Part shown: positions 46,486 to 58,504 of the stretch, one piece after another
How positions within the stretch are numbered: the stretch's first letter is position 1
Layout: every line of letters starts with the position of its first letter
From: Manduca sexta
Lineage: Eukaryota; Arthropoda; Insecta; Lepidoptera; Sphingidae
DNA: 64,000 nucleotides
Reading direction: 5' to 3'
Assembly: GCF_014839805.1 (NCBI RefSeq)
Contig: NC_051134.1
Location: forward strand, 6,541,170 to 6,605,169
Program-made: the position numbers and the translations under genes
Notes under the pieces: generated by a model
What the model was told of the DNA's origin: nothing
Database searches by the model: none
What the model saw: the letters and a program-made list of their open reading frames with translations, nothing else

Positions 46486-46607
46486 CAAAGCTGTCTGTGT
46501 GACAAAGCTGTCTGTGTGACAAAGCTGTCTGTGTGACAAAGCTGTCTGTGTGACAAAGCTGTCTGTGTGACAAAGCTGTCTGTGTGACAAAGCTGTCTGT
46601 GTGACAA
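46456..46607 (+). repeat. 17-bp tandem array, 9 copies
   Basis: Same unit and flanks as the array at 43.5 kb, starting at 46,456 and ending with the unit at 46,592. It is one copy shorter than its counterpart, the kind of change expected from slippage or template switching. Confidence 0.97.
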
Positions 46608-46769
46608 GCCCCTGTATGTAACTGCTCTGTTGGCATGACAATTATTACGTGGGATTTTTATTTTCTGTCAGTATGGCCGAGCTTGTTTAAATACAAACAT
46701 AATCTTGTTGTTTTGCAGATCATTCATCCGATGAAACACACGAGGACGTGTGAAGACGCAGGACGGCCG

Positions 46770-47133
46770 TGACGGCGCGTTCTTTATGATTAAATGAATT
46801 ATTTGATTTATTTTTGGACTTCCGGTTGTTTAGTTTTTATGGGAACAAGTATTCGCGAGAAAAATGTCAAATTATATTATGTTTAGATATTATAAAATAT
46901 TGTAATTAAAAATTAGAAGGCAAAGAGGGGACTGTTTGGTCCGTGCAGGCTTGCGAGTATGGTCAGCGCCGGAAATGATTCACTTTATGCAGTAAAGTGG
47001 GAGAAATGTAGTAGTTGGGGTAGTTGGTGCCTTTATAAAGCGGTGGTGTGCGGATTGGAGGATAGTTCTATTTGTGTCGTGACGCTGACCGTATATTCGC
47101 AATTTTGCATACCTCTTGCTCGGAATTCCTGCA
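46770..47133 (+). repeat. LTR3 (3' LTR of the compound)
   Basis: 364 bp, with one extra G in the GGGG run near 46,927-46,930 compared with LTR1 and LTR2. It is followed by the right TATA target repeat and unrelated AT-rich DNA. Confidence 0.95.
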
Positions 47134-47137
47134 TATA

Positions 47138-48357
47138 CAAAATAAAATAAACATACACTATACACAAGGTATAAAATAACTTATGTATAATTAACATATA
47201 ACAGCGGTAAAAATAATTAAAATTAAGTACAATTTTATCTGTAGCATCGCGATGCGTAAGCGCTGGGTAATTACAGCGGGGCTAGTTTTTATTCGCACAT
47301 GCCACTCCACGTACAGGAAAAATATTGTTTTAACATAGCTGGATATATTGTTGAATATTATATACTTTTGAACATAACTTTTGACGACGGACCGAATATT
47401 TTTATAGTGCCAAGCCAAAGACACCTGTCGGCAGTAGCGTCCTAAAAATGTTTATCGCGTGCAGTCAACGTTGAGCAGGATTGTCTAGGTCTGTCTTCCT
47501 CCTTATAGGGACTATATGAAGCGTTATTCAACATGTATTCTGGTCGCTGCCTCGTGGAATATAAAATGCTAGCTTTGGCCGCGGCTCCGCCTGCGTGCTA
47601 ACGTTTTTCCGGGACAAAAAGTTGTCTATAGCATTCAGGAGTGATGTAGCTTCGTATTAGTGAAAGAAATTTCAAAATCAGTTCAGTAGTTCCAGAGATT
47701 ATCTCCTACAAACTAGGTTACAAACTTTTCCTCTTTATATTAGTACAGATTTATTGGTATTGGTAGCAAATAATTTAAGACGACCAAAAACAAAAGTAAT
47801 GATGTTCTCATATAAGTGGTAATGAAAAGACTATTATTCAAATCAGCTTTGTTATACTAAACATAGCTGTTTGATTGTGGCAGCCCTAGTTTCTTCAGTG
47901 TTAAGGTAATTTAGAAATAGGGTTGGCACTATCCTACAGCTACCATAGGGTCATGTACCATATTAATTTAATTGGTACAGGAATATATTATCAGCTAAAA
48001 TGGCTTCGGTGGAATGCCGCCACCCACATCGCGGCTTTTGCCCTGAGTCCATGTTTAATATCCGCAAAATGATAATTAGAGCTGATATTTTCTGAATCGA
48101 TTAGAGTTTAATATTTTTAAAAATACGATACAATTTAATTTAGAATAACTGGATGAAACTATGGAATAAAATTGCCGTGGCTTTATTTTGAATTAAAAGG
48201 TATCCTTTGCGGTCAATATTATAGCGTTTTTTAAAAACCCAGCAGTAGTTGAGGATGTCAGCATGTTAAAAGAAACAATAACTGCAGTTTTATAATATTG
48301 ATAAAAGTATTCGATTCGACTGTTATTGTAACGACTCTGTATTAGGAGCATTGCAAA
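47138..48357. other. Intergenic DNA right of the retrotransposon
   Basis: No gene supported. It includes the LINE tail listed at 47,575-47,750. Confidence 0.4.
47575..47750 (+). repeat. RTE-like LINE 3' end
   Basis: 'gctttggccgcggctccgcc', 'gggacaaaaagttgtctata', 'tcagttcagtagttccagag' and the terminal 'tatattagtacagat' match the layout of lepidopteran RTE 3' tails. Confidence 0.6.
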
Positions 48358-48572
48358 CTGACTCCACCACACCTGATGGGAAGTCGAGTGGGGTACAGTA
48401 GAATGTCGACTACGAGAGATGATTAACCCTCGATAGTCAACACAATTATGCCGGCCTGTTGGAACTGAATATACGCAGGCTGATATGGGAACGCGACACT
48501 TACGTGGGCCACTGTGGCGGGTTTTAACATCGGGCGGATATAAAACATATCCTACCACTAGCAATATTCAAT
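48358..48572 (+). repeat. Repeat family C copy (C4)
   Basis: Family C landmarks from 'cacctgatgggaagtcgagt' to 'catatcctaccactagca'. A small internal gap removes part of the 'aacaccttgtg' segment seen in C1. Confidence 0.8.
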
Positions 48573-49914
48573 TTAATAATTGTTCAAGCCGTTAATCAAG
48601 TGGATTGTCATTATATTCTGATTCCAAATTTTGACTTTGTTTAGTAATCATGCAATAAAGTGCGCCAATACCATCAGCTTACTGGACAAATTATAAAATT
48701 GCGTAATCTACTTACTGAATAACCACGTTTAATAGTCTCCGGAGATCTTTCGTTTAAGGCTGAGGCATCTTAAATTGCCCAATGATCATGTAAATGTCAA
48801 CGCAACATTGTAAAGACATTTTTATAATTCCTTTAATTAGTTCAATCATCGAATCATTTAAACAAAAAATCAATAGTCCACGGGATGTTGCATACAACTT
48901 CATGCAAAAAGTTTGTACAAAAAGTCTGCTATGAAGAAAGAATTCCAACCATATTTAGTTCCAATTCTTGGGAGAATTAATTACGTTAATTATAAACTGT
49001 TCCTGTCTGTATGCTGAAATACACTGGTCAAAATTAGAGCCTATTTATTTTTAATCGTTTGATAAAATGTTTTTTAGTATCTAGAGTGTATCAAGATAGG
49101 TATTGCTGACTATTTTTTCTTAGAAGTAAAATGCAAGATATTTTTTACATTAAATAGTATTATTCGAGTATATTACTACAACGTCCGCATTAGTACTAAG
49201 GGACAGGACATAGAAGACTCGGTAGCTACCCTATTCAACGCTTAAAATCAGAACATCATCAATAAAATTAAACCAAAGTATGACACTGCTTGCAGAAATA
49301 GAACAAGGATCGCAAGCGTCATACACTGTGTTTGACTTCGATAACTAAATTTGAAGACAATACGATGAAACACCTAGCTGTAGCCAAGTTTTAGAATCGA
49401 ATTCAGAATGATAAAAAAAAAATTTCAACAGCTAAAAATATTGCAAATGATTTATAAATTTAGGAGAGTTGAAAGAGGCATATTATGATGCTAGCTTGTG
49501 GTATTCAAACTCTGCATACCCCTGCTGAATATCGCCATGTTTGTATATAACATTTGAATATTGATAGCTCGAGTGCAGCCACGCCGAACAACTATGTGGA
49601 CTCACATATTTGAAAAGCCCCTTCACCAACACGCGACAAGTTGAGGCTTGAGGCATTCGTAATTGGTGCAAAAACCGCACCACTGCCACCGGAAACGTGT
49701 TAACGCAATAGAATGCTCGTACCACATAGCCTTGTGTGTGCTAGGACCCGGCATGTGGCTTAGAAAGACCAGTAGCGACATCTACTGGGTAATCACTGGA
49801 AGTTCGAGTAGCCTAAGTGTATTGACACTTATTGAAATTAACATCTATATAAACTGTATGACATCGCTTTAGTACTGTAACTATTATATGTATAAACACA
49901 TTTATAAAAAGTAT
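48573..49914. other. Intergenic DNA, no gene supported
   Basis: AT-rich. The part at 49,640-49,850 has more even composition and contains 'agtagcgacatctactgggt', which looks repeat-like, but I could not assign a family. Confidence 0.35.
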
Positions 49915-50063
49915 CTCTCGAGTTTTCGGGGGTGTGTGAAGTCTACCAATCCGCACTGGGCCAGCGTGGCGGACTAAGGCCTAATCTCTCAGTCGTAGAG
50001 GAGGCCCGTGCCCAACAGTGGGACAGTATATAATACAGGGCTGATATTATTATATTATTATTA
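49915..50063 (+). repeat. SINE family A, 5'-truncated copy (A5)
   Basis: Retains only the distal half: 'gggggtgtgtgaagtctacc', 'ggccagcgtggcggactaag' and 'acagggctgatattattata'. 5' truncation is typical of retroposed copies. Confidence 0.8.
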
Positions 50064-50602
50064 TGTCTCGAGTGAATAGGCATCTCAGGCAGACGTAAGA
50101 CATCAATAATCATGTCTTCACTTCCCATTAGACTTCATTACGGAAAACGTCGTGCGTTTATAAAAAAATAAAAATAAAATAACTTTTGAATGTTGAATGA
50201 TTTATTTATAAATAAGATTAATATATAAATATATCATCCTTAGGTCGTGAACCAGTCAGGTAATTATGTAAATATTTTATAAAAATAATTAACTGTTCTC
50301 TTGACATTTATTTTCTTTGTTAGTTGAATTAGGGAACATTTTTATTTAAAAAAATACAATGCTTCTTCGACTAGAATTATAATTTGCTTGTAATTTAATT
50401 TTAATGAATAATATATTCATTGGATATTATTAATTGATTCCATATTGCTCTGTTGTAGATAATGTGCATAAAAATATAAGACTAATGACGGTATTAACAT
50501 AAAATAATCTTTAATTGGTGTAACTAATAGAGTTTCGGAAATGTCAGCTAAATAAAATTTAAACATCCAATATTTCAAACTTTTATGTATTTTTATATGT
50601 TA

Positions 50603-51105
50603 CTAGCTTCCGCCCGCAGCTTCGCCCGCGTGGATTTCGGGTTTCAAAAATGGAGAAGGTGCTCAATTTGTCGGGATGTTTTTTTAATTTATGGTGGTAT
50701 GCAGGTGGTCCGATTGTCCGGTCAGGGTCTGATGATGGGATCCTGGGTGAAATCGAAGGAACTTTTAACCATTAAGGTTGCACACGAAATGACGGAAGCT
50801 TAAAAAATGGAGTAACTTCTCCCGTTTTCCCAACATTTTCCATCACTGCTATGCTCCTATTAATTGTAGCGTGATGAAAAGTATACTATAACCAGCTCAG
50901 GAGTATGAAAAATAATTGTACCAAGTTAAGTTAAAATCCGTCGAGTAGTTTTTGTTTCTATAACGGTTATACAGACAGACAGACAAAAATTTTACTAATT
51001 GCATTTTTAGCATCAGTATCGATCCCTAATCACCCCCAGTTATTTTGGAAATATATTTCATGTACAGAATTGACCTCTCTACATATTTATTATAAGTATA
51101 GATAT
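50603..51105 (+). repeat. LINE/RTE-type repeat tail
   Basis: Begins 'actagcttccgcccgcagct', includes 'aaaatccgtcgagtagtttt' and 'acagacagacagacaaaaat', and ends 'taagtatagatatg'. This is the characteristic 3' part of a lepidopteran non-LTR element. The 72-codon frame inside it is incidental. Confidence 0.6.
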
Positions 51106-51399
51106 GCAAAAGTAGCTCAAAAATTGTCCATAACGAAAACATGCATTTTAAAGTAAAACAAAAGAAATAATATCGTGAAGCCAACCAAATAACTAATGAT
51201 ATATTAAATTTTGTGACTGTTCAATTTAGTCGGGTCCGCGATATCACTTTTGTTGAGTTTCAGAACGCGACATTACATTATTATATTCTGTGCTCCAACG
51301 CACACTGCTTTGATGTTAGGAACACACCTACATTGCTTAGACAACAGTGAACTTTATACAATAGCAATAAAGCTCAAATTGACTCTACGTATTAGTTAG

Positions 51400-51592
51400 A
51401 AAACGTTTGTATGGGAAATAGAAAAATGCTGTTTTGAGGATTTTCCCGGCAATTATTCGAATTTTTCTCACCTTTTAAATCTTCCCTAGACCTCCACGAA
51501 TAATTCAAGACCAAGATAAGATAAATCCGTTCAGCCGTTCTCGAGTTTTAGCGAGACTAACGAACAGCAATTCATTTTTATATATATAGATA
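51400..51592 (+). repeat. RTE-like LINE 3' end
   Basis: 'gaggattttcccggcaatta', 'cttccctagacctccacgaa', 'aaatccgttcagccgttctc' and the terminal 'tatatatatagatag' mark the end of a non-LTR element. Confidence 0.6.
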
Positions 51593-51889
51593 GATTAAAA
51601 TGTGATTTTCATTAATCGTCATTTGTAAATCTTTACAAATGATAATTAGTCTGAAATTTGCAATTAAGATGATAATATCTTGTTCAAATTATAATATTTA
51701 AATAATAATAATATACACGTGTTAACTTATAGATATTGTTTAATTTGTCAAACGACTAACTTCGTTCACGGAGACATTATTTCTAACTAACTTCAAAAAA
51801 GGAGGTTTTAGTCACCGGCTCCAAAATTGGTAACCAGTATATTCCTGATATATTATTATTTTTTAGTTTTTAATGGTTTTTGAAGTAGA

Positions 51890-52203
51890 TTTTTTATTTT
51901 TTCTATTGCCTTGAATGACGAGACGCGCTTGCCGTTCGCCTGATGGTAAGCGATACGTCCGCCCATAAACAGTAAAAACACCATCTAATACCTTGAATTA
52001 CAAAGTATTGTTTGGTATTCCACTGCGCTCGCCATCCTGAGACATGAGATATTAAGTCTTATTATGTCCAGTAGTTACACTGGCTACAATGTTCTTCAAA
52101 CCGGAACACAACAGTGGCTACATACTGCTTGGCGGCAGAAATAAACATTGCGGTGGTACCTACCTAGGCGGACTCTCACATATGATAGTCTTACCACCAG
52201 TAG
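51890..52203 (+). repeat. Repeat family D copy (D2)
   Basis: Full-length by comparison with D1, including 'ggcggcagaaataaacattg' and 'ggactctcacatatgatagt'. Confidence 0.82.
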
Positions 52204-52559
52204 AATTTCTTGTTAAAAGTTATTATATACTTTGTAGTGTATTATCAATAAAGTTTAATTTCGATAAACCAGCTCGTTACATACCAAGTTGTAACAATCA
52301 CAGTATAAACCAACATTAAAGCGTTTAAGGTAACCGACGTCCGTAGTTGCGCCCCGTAGAATACCTCGCGAGCCGATCTCATGTCTCCAATGTGTCCATT
52401 CTACGATTATAGAATACCTATAATGCCTACGTGAGACCCACGTCTTCCCACACATGGCCTATAAAGTTTATTCGCTGCATTTTTTGGATTCTGAATTTAT
52501 TAGGTGTTTATTTAATAAGTAGCATTTCTTCGCGGATTTGCCTGCGTGCTGAGAGCTTT

Positions 52560-52790
52560 GGACCTTAGTCCACCAAAACTGGGTTAGTGTGGATTAGCAG
52601 AGAGTTACCTTCGAATTTTTTATGAAGTATTCTTAGGTATGAATGTTTCCACACGACGTTATACTTTACCGTTAAGCAAAGAAATAATAATTAACAAATA
52701 AAACACAAATACCTTCGAAATCCGTGGTGTGTGAGTTTTGAACTAACGACCTTTGTAAACCATTGCCCACACAAAAGCATACAACATCAA
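52560..52790 (-). repeat. SINE family A, old copy (A6)
   Basis: Diverged but collinear with A2: 'ggaccttagtccacca', 'aggtatgaatgtttccacac', 'gttatactttaccgttaagc', 'gtgtgtgagttttgaactaa'. Confidence 0.6.
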
Positions 52791-53301
52791 AAAACAACCA
52801 TTCCGTGTCAAATAACAATAAAACAATTCAAGTAAATTCACAAAATAGAGGCAATAAAACGGAATACGCCAAGTTGATATGAATATAAACATTATAATTG
52901 ATTCTTATACCGAAGAGTTGTTTTTAACGTCCCGGCTTGCTCGTAAATTTCATCTTTATCGCTTTATTCACCAGTCATTAAGGTTTATATTAGAATTATG
53001 CGTTATTAATTTTAGAAAACGACTTTTAAATTTATAGTCCGCTACGGTGTTGGGTCATTTACGATTCGAGCACGCCATAGATTATTTCTTACCGAGGCAG
53101 AGTCGTTGTATCGGTAATGAAGTGGTCGTTTGTTTTGTGACTCAATAGCAGGCTAGTCCTCCATGCGTCGATTAACCTCAATGCTGAGGGTTCACCTATT
53201 CCTGTCCTGAGGGTCCTAGCAGTCTAGTATGTAGGTGTAAAGGGAATGGAATAGAATTTGCGCATTCTATGTATATTTATGGGCTTCTTGTTCTTTTTTT
53301 T

Positions 53302-53535
53302 AATTATTTCTTTGTATGACGAGATGAGCTTGCCGTTGTCTTGATGGTAAGCGATACGATCGCCCATCAACAGTAGAAACACCATGAATTACAAAGTATT
53401 GTTTGGTATTCCACTGCGCTTGCCATCCTGATACATGAGATGTAAGTCTCATTATGTCCAGTAGTTACACTAGCTATAATGTCCTTCAAACCGGAACAGA
53501 ACAGTGACTATACACTGCTGCTACTCGGAGTACCT
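53302..53535 (+). repeat. Repeat family D, 3'-truncated copy (D3)
   Basis: Matches D1 to about 'agtgactatacactgctgct', with a deletion after 'aaacaccatgaattacaaag'. A tRNA-like segment with 'ggtcctgggttcgatgttca' (53,551-53,570) follows directly and may be part of another SINE. Confidence 0.75.
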
Positions 53536-53732
53536 ATATCTAGCCTGTGGACTTGACGGTCCTGGGTTCGATGTTCAGGCCGGGCAAGAGTTTATATGGA
53601 TGGGATCACTCGGTGGGAGCAGGCAGGCGCCCAGTAGTAATAACTGAGCTTTTGGATTGGAATATTCTTGCAGTGCCATACAGTGTTTTTTAAGTCAGAG
53701 TCTGGATGATGTTGTTTTGGTACGCTTTATTC

Positions 53733-53855
53733 ATCATCATCATCATGAGCCGCAGGATGTCCTTTTGAACATGGTCCTTCCCAAAACATATCAAGATCGA
53801 CCTATTAGAAGCTCGCATCAAGCGACCTCTTGCTACGCTTTGTGGTGTTAAGCAG
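53733..53855 (-). repeat. LINE 3' end, reverse orientation
   Basis: Starts with (TCA)n and 'catgagccgcaggatgtcc', the reverse complement of the RTE-type end seen at 38.3 kb, and continues with 'gatcgacctattagaagc' and 'gcgacctcttgctacgcttt'. It is diverged, with a gap in the coding remnant. Confidence 0.55.
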
Positions 53856-55527
53856 CAAGCAGCTAAGTCGTCTCGTTATTCGTGTAGAAATACCATAGAA
53901 TATTACTTGTTTAAATAAATGGCAGGTCTGTATAATAATCTATGATTTTAGAGAAGAAACAGGTCCCACATAATATTAATGTGTGATTCAAATCCGGTGT
54001 CAATTGGCGATGTATTAATTATTGTAATTCGTATGAAAATCCGCTGTGGTAATGGAGACTTCGTAAGTTGCTTGCATCATTTTGGACGATTTTCATTTAA
54101 AGCACTTCATTTTGAATAACACGTGTAAAATGATTATTTAACTACTGATGAATAGATTTAAATATGATTTTTGGTGTTTCGTAAAAGACGAGATGATAGC
54201 CTGACGGGAAGACGATGGCAAAAAGACCGTCTAGAACTTTCTATTTCCAATTACTGCATGAAACTGTTCTCCTCCCTCACTCCTCGTATTGTTTCTCTTT
54301 TTGCTGAGGACCGTGATCCCTTAAATATGGAGTCATATTTGTTTTAATTAAGTTGCGCCACCTATTCCTGTCCTTCCTATTCTTAGCAACCATTCCACAC
54401 GTCGCTAAAATTAATACTTGAATCTACCATAACTGTAAACATCATTTGCATCGAAAAACATGCTATAGTACACTTACAAAAAAATGCAAAAGACTATAAT
54501 AGACTTTAGTAACCGATAAATGGCAATTGGCCCAATGAGGTTCTGGCTGGTGAAATGTGGATGTGCCTACCCCTAAAACGGTAAAGGCGTGATGCTTTAT
54601 ACTATAATAGTCCAAAGACAATCAATTACTCACAAATGTCAACACAATCAGAAGCAATACAGAAATATGTCCAATTGATTTATTCAAGCTGCCGTACCAG
54701 TGACATTAAATAAAGCGTAGGCGAGTAATGGACACACTACACGAGTTGTTTAGTTGACTGGACAGTTATGTTATGTCAGCGGCTCGACTCGGCTGAGTGG
54801 ATGAGCGGGTAAACTAGTAAAGGTGTTGTAAAATTGAGAAGCGACAAACAATTGTCAAATGCTTTGTAATTCGATAGGACGAATGGCGGAGTATAAAAAA
54901 ATTAATGCAGTACTATGAACTGACTTGTACCTGGTTGCCTCTTGCATATTGCGAAGTGATTTTGAGCATAATATGTATATACTAGCATGGCAGAATATGC
55001 GGACTCACAGAAAACTTTTATGAGGTAACAGTTTTGACTTCAGGTTTGAAACGATACAATTACTGGTGTAAAGTTTCTCTCCTTACTATAATAACCCCTC
55101 TTTTGCCTTATTTTCAATACTCTTAGCCTAGTGATTGGAAAACCAGTGATATCAGATAACTTTTTTAACTGCCTACTGTCGTAAAATGCTGTCCAATCAA
55201 CTCGCCCAGTGTAAACAAGTAATAAAACAGCGATGCCCCAAATTTATAGAGACATTTAATAGCAGGAAGAAAAAAATATAATGACAGTGTCAAAAGCGTG
55301 ATATGTCTTGATAACGATATATGCGCAGGCGCACATTTATTAAGATTTATGTTCGGTATTAATAGATGACTGAATTTTGCCATCTAAACGAGAGATCTCT
55401 CTTTTATTATTTTTGAGGTCCTTGAGGTTGTCCTATGATTTGGGTCCACAATTTCTTCAGTATAGATATGCATAAGTATTATAGTTCCATTTTTTCACAA
55501 TGCAAGATGAACCTTCTGGACCTAACA
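53856..55527. other. Intergenic DNA, no gene supported
   Basis: A diverged 5' family D fragment may lie at about 54,185-54,275. Nothing else is recognised. Confidence 0.35.
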
Positions 55528-55650
55528 ATAAGCTATATGAGAAGATACTCCTTGCCAGTCTTCACAATAACGCCGATCTGTTCGAAACGTACATAGTACA
55601 CGAGCTAATTCCGGAACGCTACACACTTATATGGGACTCTATATTACTTG
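55528..55650 (+). repeat. Repeat family C, old copy (C7) underlying an open frame
   Basis: By eye, 'gagaagatactccttgccag', 'cacaataacgccgatctgtt' and 'ccggaacgctacacacttat' line up in order with the family C segments 'gagatgattacccctcggca', 'cacaattatgccggcctgtt' and 'ctggaacgcgacacacttac'. The 94-codon frame 55,500-55,784 runs through it and is therefore most likely a chance frame rather than a gene. Confidence 0.6.
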
Positions 55651-55784
55651 CTATCTATAGCCCATTTCCATTCCAATTATTCACTTTTAATTATAAGAAA
55701 AGAACTCTTTCCAAAGTAAACATTTGGGCTTTTGTTACAGTAATGACCGTCATGTGGGCGAAACTTCATACAAAACGTAATTAA

Positions 55785-56280
55785 GAAGTTTAATTACTTA
55801 TAGACACTGTATAAAGTTGAGAAACGGACTTTACAGACACTGTATACCCACATCATATCAGGTGAGAGACTTTCCCGCCCTCACACCCACCACTACAACT
55901 CCTGTAAGCCAGGATCAGCAGTGGCACGCATTTTATGACACCGAGCGGTGAAGCTCGGCGAGTCTCAGGGAAAACTAATATGTCATTATCCCGCAACGAA
56001 ATTAATCAAATAAAATGATAGGGAGGAGTTGGAAATATTAATTGTCCACTTCCCTCCAGAGCAATGCGGGTGATAAAATCATGATCTAAGGAGGCGTTTT
56101 AACCTCAAGGATAAGGACGTTTACAACTAGAAAAGCTAGTTATAAAGAACCACGGATAAAATTAAATGAAAGGGTCCTATCACATGAGCTGTTAGATTTG
56201 ATTACAATAGACATGGCAAAAACGCCGGAAAGCACGGAAATTCCGTCTAGTCTCAACAAGGTGTCTCATCATATCAGGTG
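55785..56280. other. Intergenic DNA, possible unassigned repeat
   Basis: 'gacaccgagcggtgaagctc' and 'ccctccagagcaatgcgg' look repeat-like, but I see no second copy in this window. Confidence 0.3.
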
Positions 56281-56482
56281 AGTACGATATTTGTATCCGT
56301 CCGTATAATGAACACGATACACAAGGTCTAAAACCCGCCATAGTGGCCCACGTAAGTGTCTCGTGTTCCGTGATCAGCCTGTGTATATCCAGATTCAGAC
56401 AGGCCGCCATAATTATGTCAACTGGTGAAGGATAATGATCTCTCATCAGTCGACTTTCCGCTTAGCAGGTACAGTAGGGTCG
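56281..56482 (-). repeat. Repeat family C copy, reverse (C5)
   Basis: The plus strand reads 'aaacccgccatagtggccca', 'cgtgttccgtgatcagcctg', 'aggccgccataattatgtca' and 'gatctctcatcagtcgactt', the reverse complement of family C in reverse order. Confidence 0.8.
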
Positions 56483-56915
56483 TTTTGGCGTCCCCTATAA
56501 AAATAGGATAATTCGATATGTATTTCCCAATCATAATCATTTCCCATAACCTCGCAGATTTCGTAACCAAAATAAATTATAAATTCTAATAAAATTAATG
56601 GTTTCCACCTTATCTTTATCGCGTTCCATTTTGTCCATATATTAATTAATAGCATTATTAATAAACTTAATTTATTATCTATAATAAATACGTGATATTA
56701 ACAAAACGATTTATATTAAAAATTATAGAAAACATAATTATCTACACTAATAAATTTGAATGTCCGACTAAAGTATCTTCCGAAAAGGCTTATTAGCATT
56801 CAATTCTACGATAGTGTTTGATACATATATTAATGTTTTGTCACGTCTGTTCGTAACATGTTCATTTCCTATTCAAATGAAAAATATACAGATAACGAGA
56901 ATTTTATGTAAGCAT
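56483..56915. other. AT-rich DNA between repeats
   Basis: No gene or repeat seen. Confidence 0.4.
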
Positions 56916-57211
56916 ATTTTTTTATTGCTTTGAATGATGACGAGCTTGCCGTTCGCTTGATGGTAAACGATACGAACGCCCATAAACAGTAACACCATCC
57001 AACACTTTGAATTACAAAGTATTGTTTGGTGTTCCACTGCGCTCGCCATCTTGAGACATGAGATGTTAAGTCTTATTATGTCCAGTAGTTACACTGGCTA
57101 CAATGTCACAACTGGAATACAACAGTGACTACACACTGCTGCTTGACAGAATAAGACATTACGGTGATACCTACACAGGCGGACTCTCACACATGAAAGA
57201 CCTACCACCAC
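56916..57211 (+). repeat. Repeat family D copy (D4)
   Basis: Nearly full-length with small deletions, ending 'gaaagacctaccaccac'. It abuts a reverse family C copy with only a few bases between them. Confidence 0.8.
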
Positions 57212-57214
57212 TAT

Positions 57215-57385
57215 AGGTGTTAAAACACGCTATAGTGGCCCATGTATGTCGCGTTCTAGAATCAGCCTATGTATATCCGGTTCCAACAGGCCGGCGTACT
57301 TGTGTCGACTGCCGAGGAGTAATCATCTCTCGCCAGTCCACATTCCATTCGACCGCAATTCAATTACCATCAGATGGGGTCACTG
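57215..57385 (-). repeat. Repeat family C copy, reverse (C6)
   Basis: From 'aaaacacgctatagtggccc' to 'ccatcagatggggtcactgc'. It lacks the family's distal segment and begins directly beside D4. The 72-codon plus-strand frame across it is repeat-derived. Confidence 0.78.
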
Positions 57386-58504
57386 CCGTTTCAGTACAAA
57401 AAATCTCATCATTTAATTATGTAAAAAAAGTTTAATAGATATATCCTACACATGTAGATTTAATAAAGTTCTTACAAAGAATACCAGCGCCGCGTGCAAA
57501 AGTTAGTCGCCAATAAAAACCATACGCCATTAATTTTTATTTGTTTTATAGCTCTAAGGCGATTAGCAGGTTTTCCCGTTGACCATTTTGTAATCAACAG
57601 CGAAATAAACGTCAATAAGATACAAAATGGCGAAATAAATTAATATTACACATAAATCTTGGAATCAATTTGTTGGCGTGCTTTTCCTTATATTTATAAT
57701 TCTTAACCGACTTCCAAAAGAAGATGTTAATCTCGTGTCTCTAATTTTTTTATTTCATCCTTGTATCACGCCTAAATAGTACCCTACGTCGAGTGACTGG
57801 ACCAACAACTAGAAGACCACTGACGGACGTAGAGGTACTAAATTGTCAGTGAAACAGCACGCCTTGTGTGTAGTTAAGCATTAGATGACTTCATGACATC
57901 CAAGAGGTGAATAATGATTTTTTATGTTTAGTGGAATGTTAGACATGGAATTAATAAAAGTACCTATCGAATTTTATCACAGTTTTTATATATCGAAGCC
58001 AATAGGTAAGTCCAGAATTTTAAAATGTTAATATGGGCTGTCTTTCAATCATTTTGGAAACTGCCCGATACTATTTGTTTAATGAAACCAACCAGGCTTG
58101 TCCGTCCGTACGGAATAATAGTTCTAATGAACCAAACGTTAATTAGAAATGAATCTGAAACGTAATTTCAATTGTTAGCACGAACGTTTTGTTTGGTAAT
58201 ATAAATTATAACTACACGCAAAGTACGCGTTAATCACTGTTGCAATTATTGTATGATTTTAATTGATAGCCCCGTTGGTTTATTGGAAATGGGTTGTACA
58301 CTATGCTGGTTGGTCTGAATTCGATTCTCATATAGGAAAGCACCTTGTGTAGGTTATCTAATACGATTTGCTGGGAATTGGATTTCAAGCGGGTTTATTT
58401 TAGATGGCGGATTCTTAAAATCTCTAAACTCATATTGAAGTGGGATAAGGATAGATGATGACTGTTTCTTATAATAATAGACGAAAAAACATCGCATGTA
58501 TCGT
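57386..58504. other. Intergenic DNA with small repeat scraps
   Basis: A family E 5' scrap lies at about 57,918-57,965 ('tttatgtttagtggaatgtt', 'agacatggaatta'), and a tRNA-like segment near 58,266-58,345 resembles a decayed SINE head. Confidence 0.45.

Larger units (their letters stand above)
39083..47137 (+). mobile_element. Three-LTR Ty3/gypsy-type retrotransposon compound
   Basis: Order: TSD, LTR1 (39,087-39,449), complete internal region, LTR2 (43,870-44,232), truncated internal region (44,233-46,769), LTR3 (46,770-47,133), TSD. The LTRs are 363, 363 and 364 bp, start TG and end CA, and differ by essentially one extra G in LTR3. TATA at 39,083-39,086 is repeated at 47,134-47,137, so the compound shares one insertion site. 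Near-identity of LTRs and internal regions means it is very recent. Domain order (protease, RT, RNase H, integrase) and the GPF module after integrase place it in Ty3/gypsy. No envelope gene is present, so it is a retrotransposon without an entry gene. A Mdg3/micropia-like affinity is a guess from the primer site. Confidence 0.93.
50064..51889. other. Intergenic DNA containing two LINE-type tails
   Basis: Apart from the two repeat tails listed separately, no gene or feature is supported. Confidence 0.4.

Noticed and set aside
39083..47137. Endogenous retrovirus with an envelope gene
   Set aside because: No frame for an envelope protein exists between integrase and the 3' LTR; that interval holds only the repeat array and a short tail.
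46959..47150. Separate small gene starting in LTR3
   Set aside because: It is the same LTR frame as at 39,275, running into flanking DNA.
55500..55784. Small membrane protein gene
   Set aside because: Most of the first half aligns with a diverged family C repeat, and the frame has no recognised homologue or supporting splice sites.
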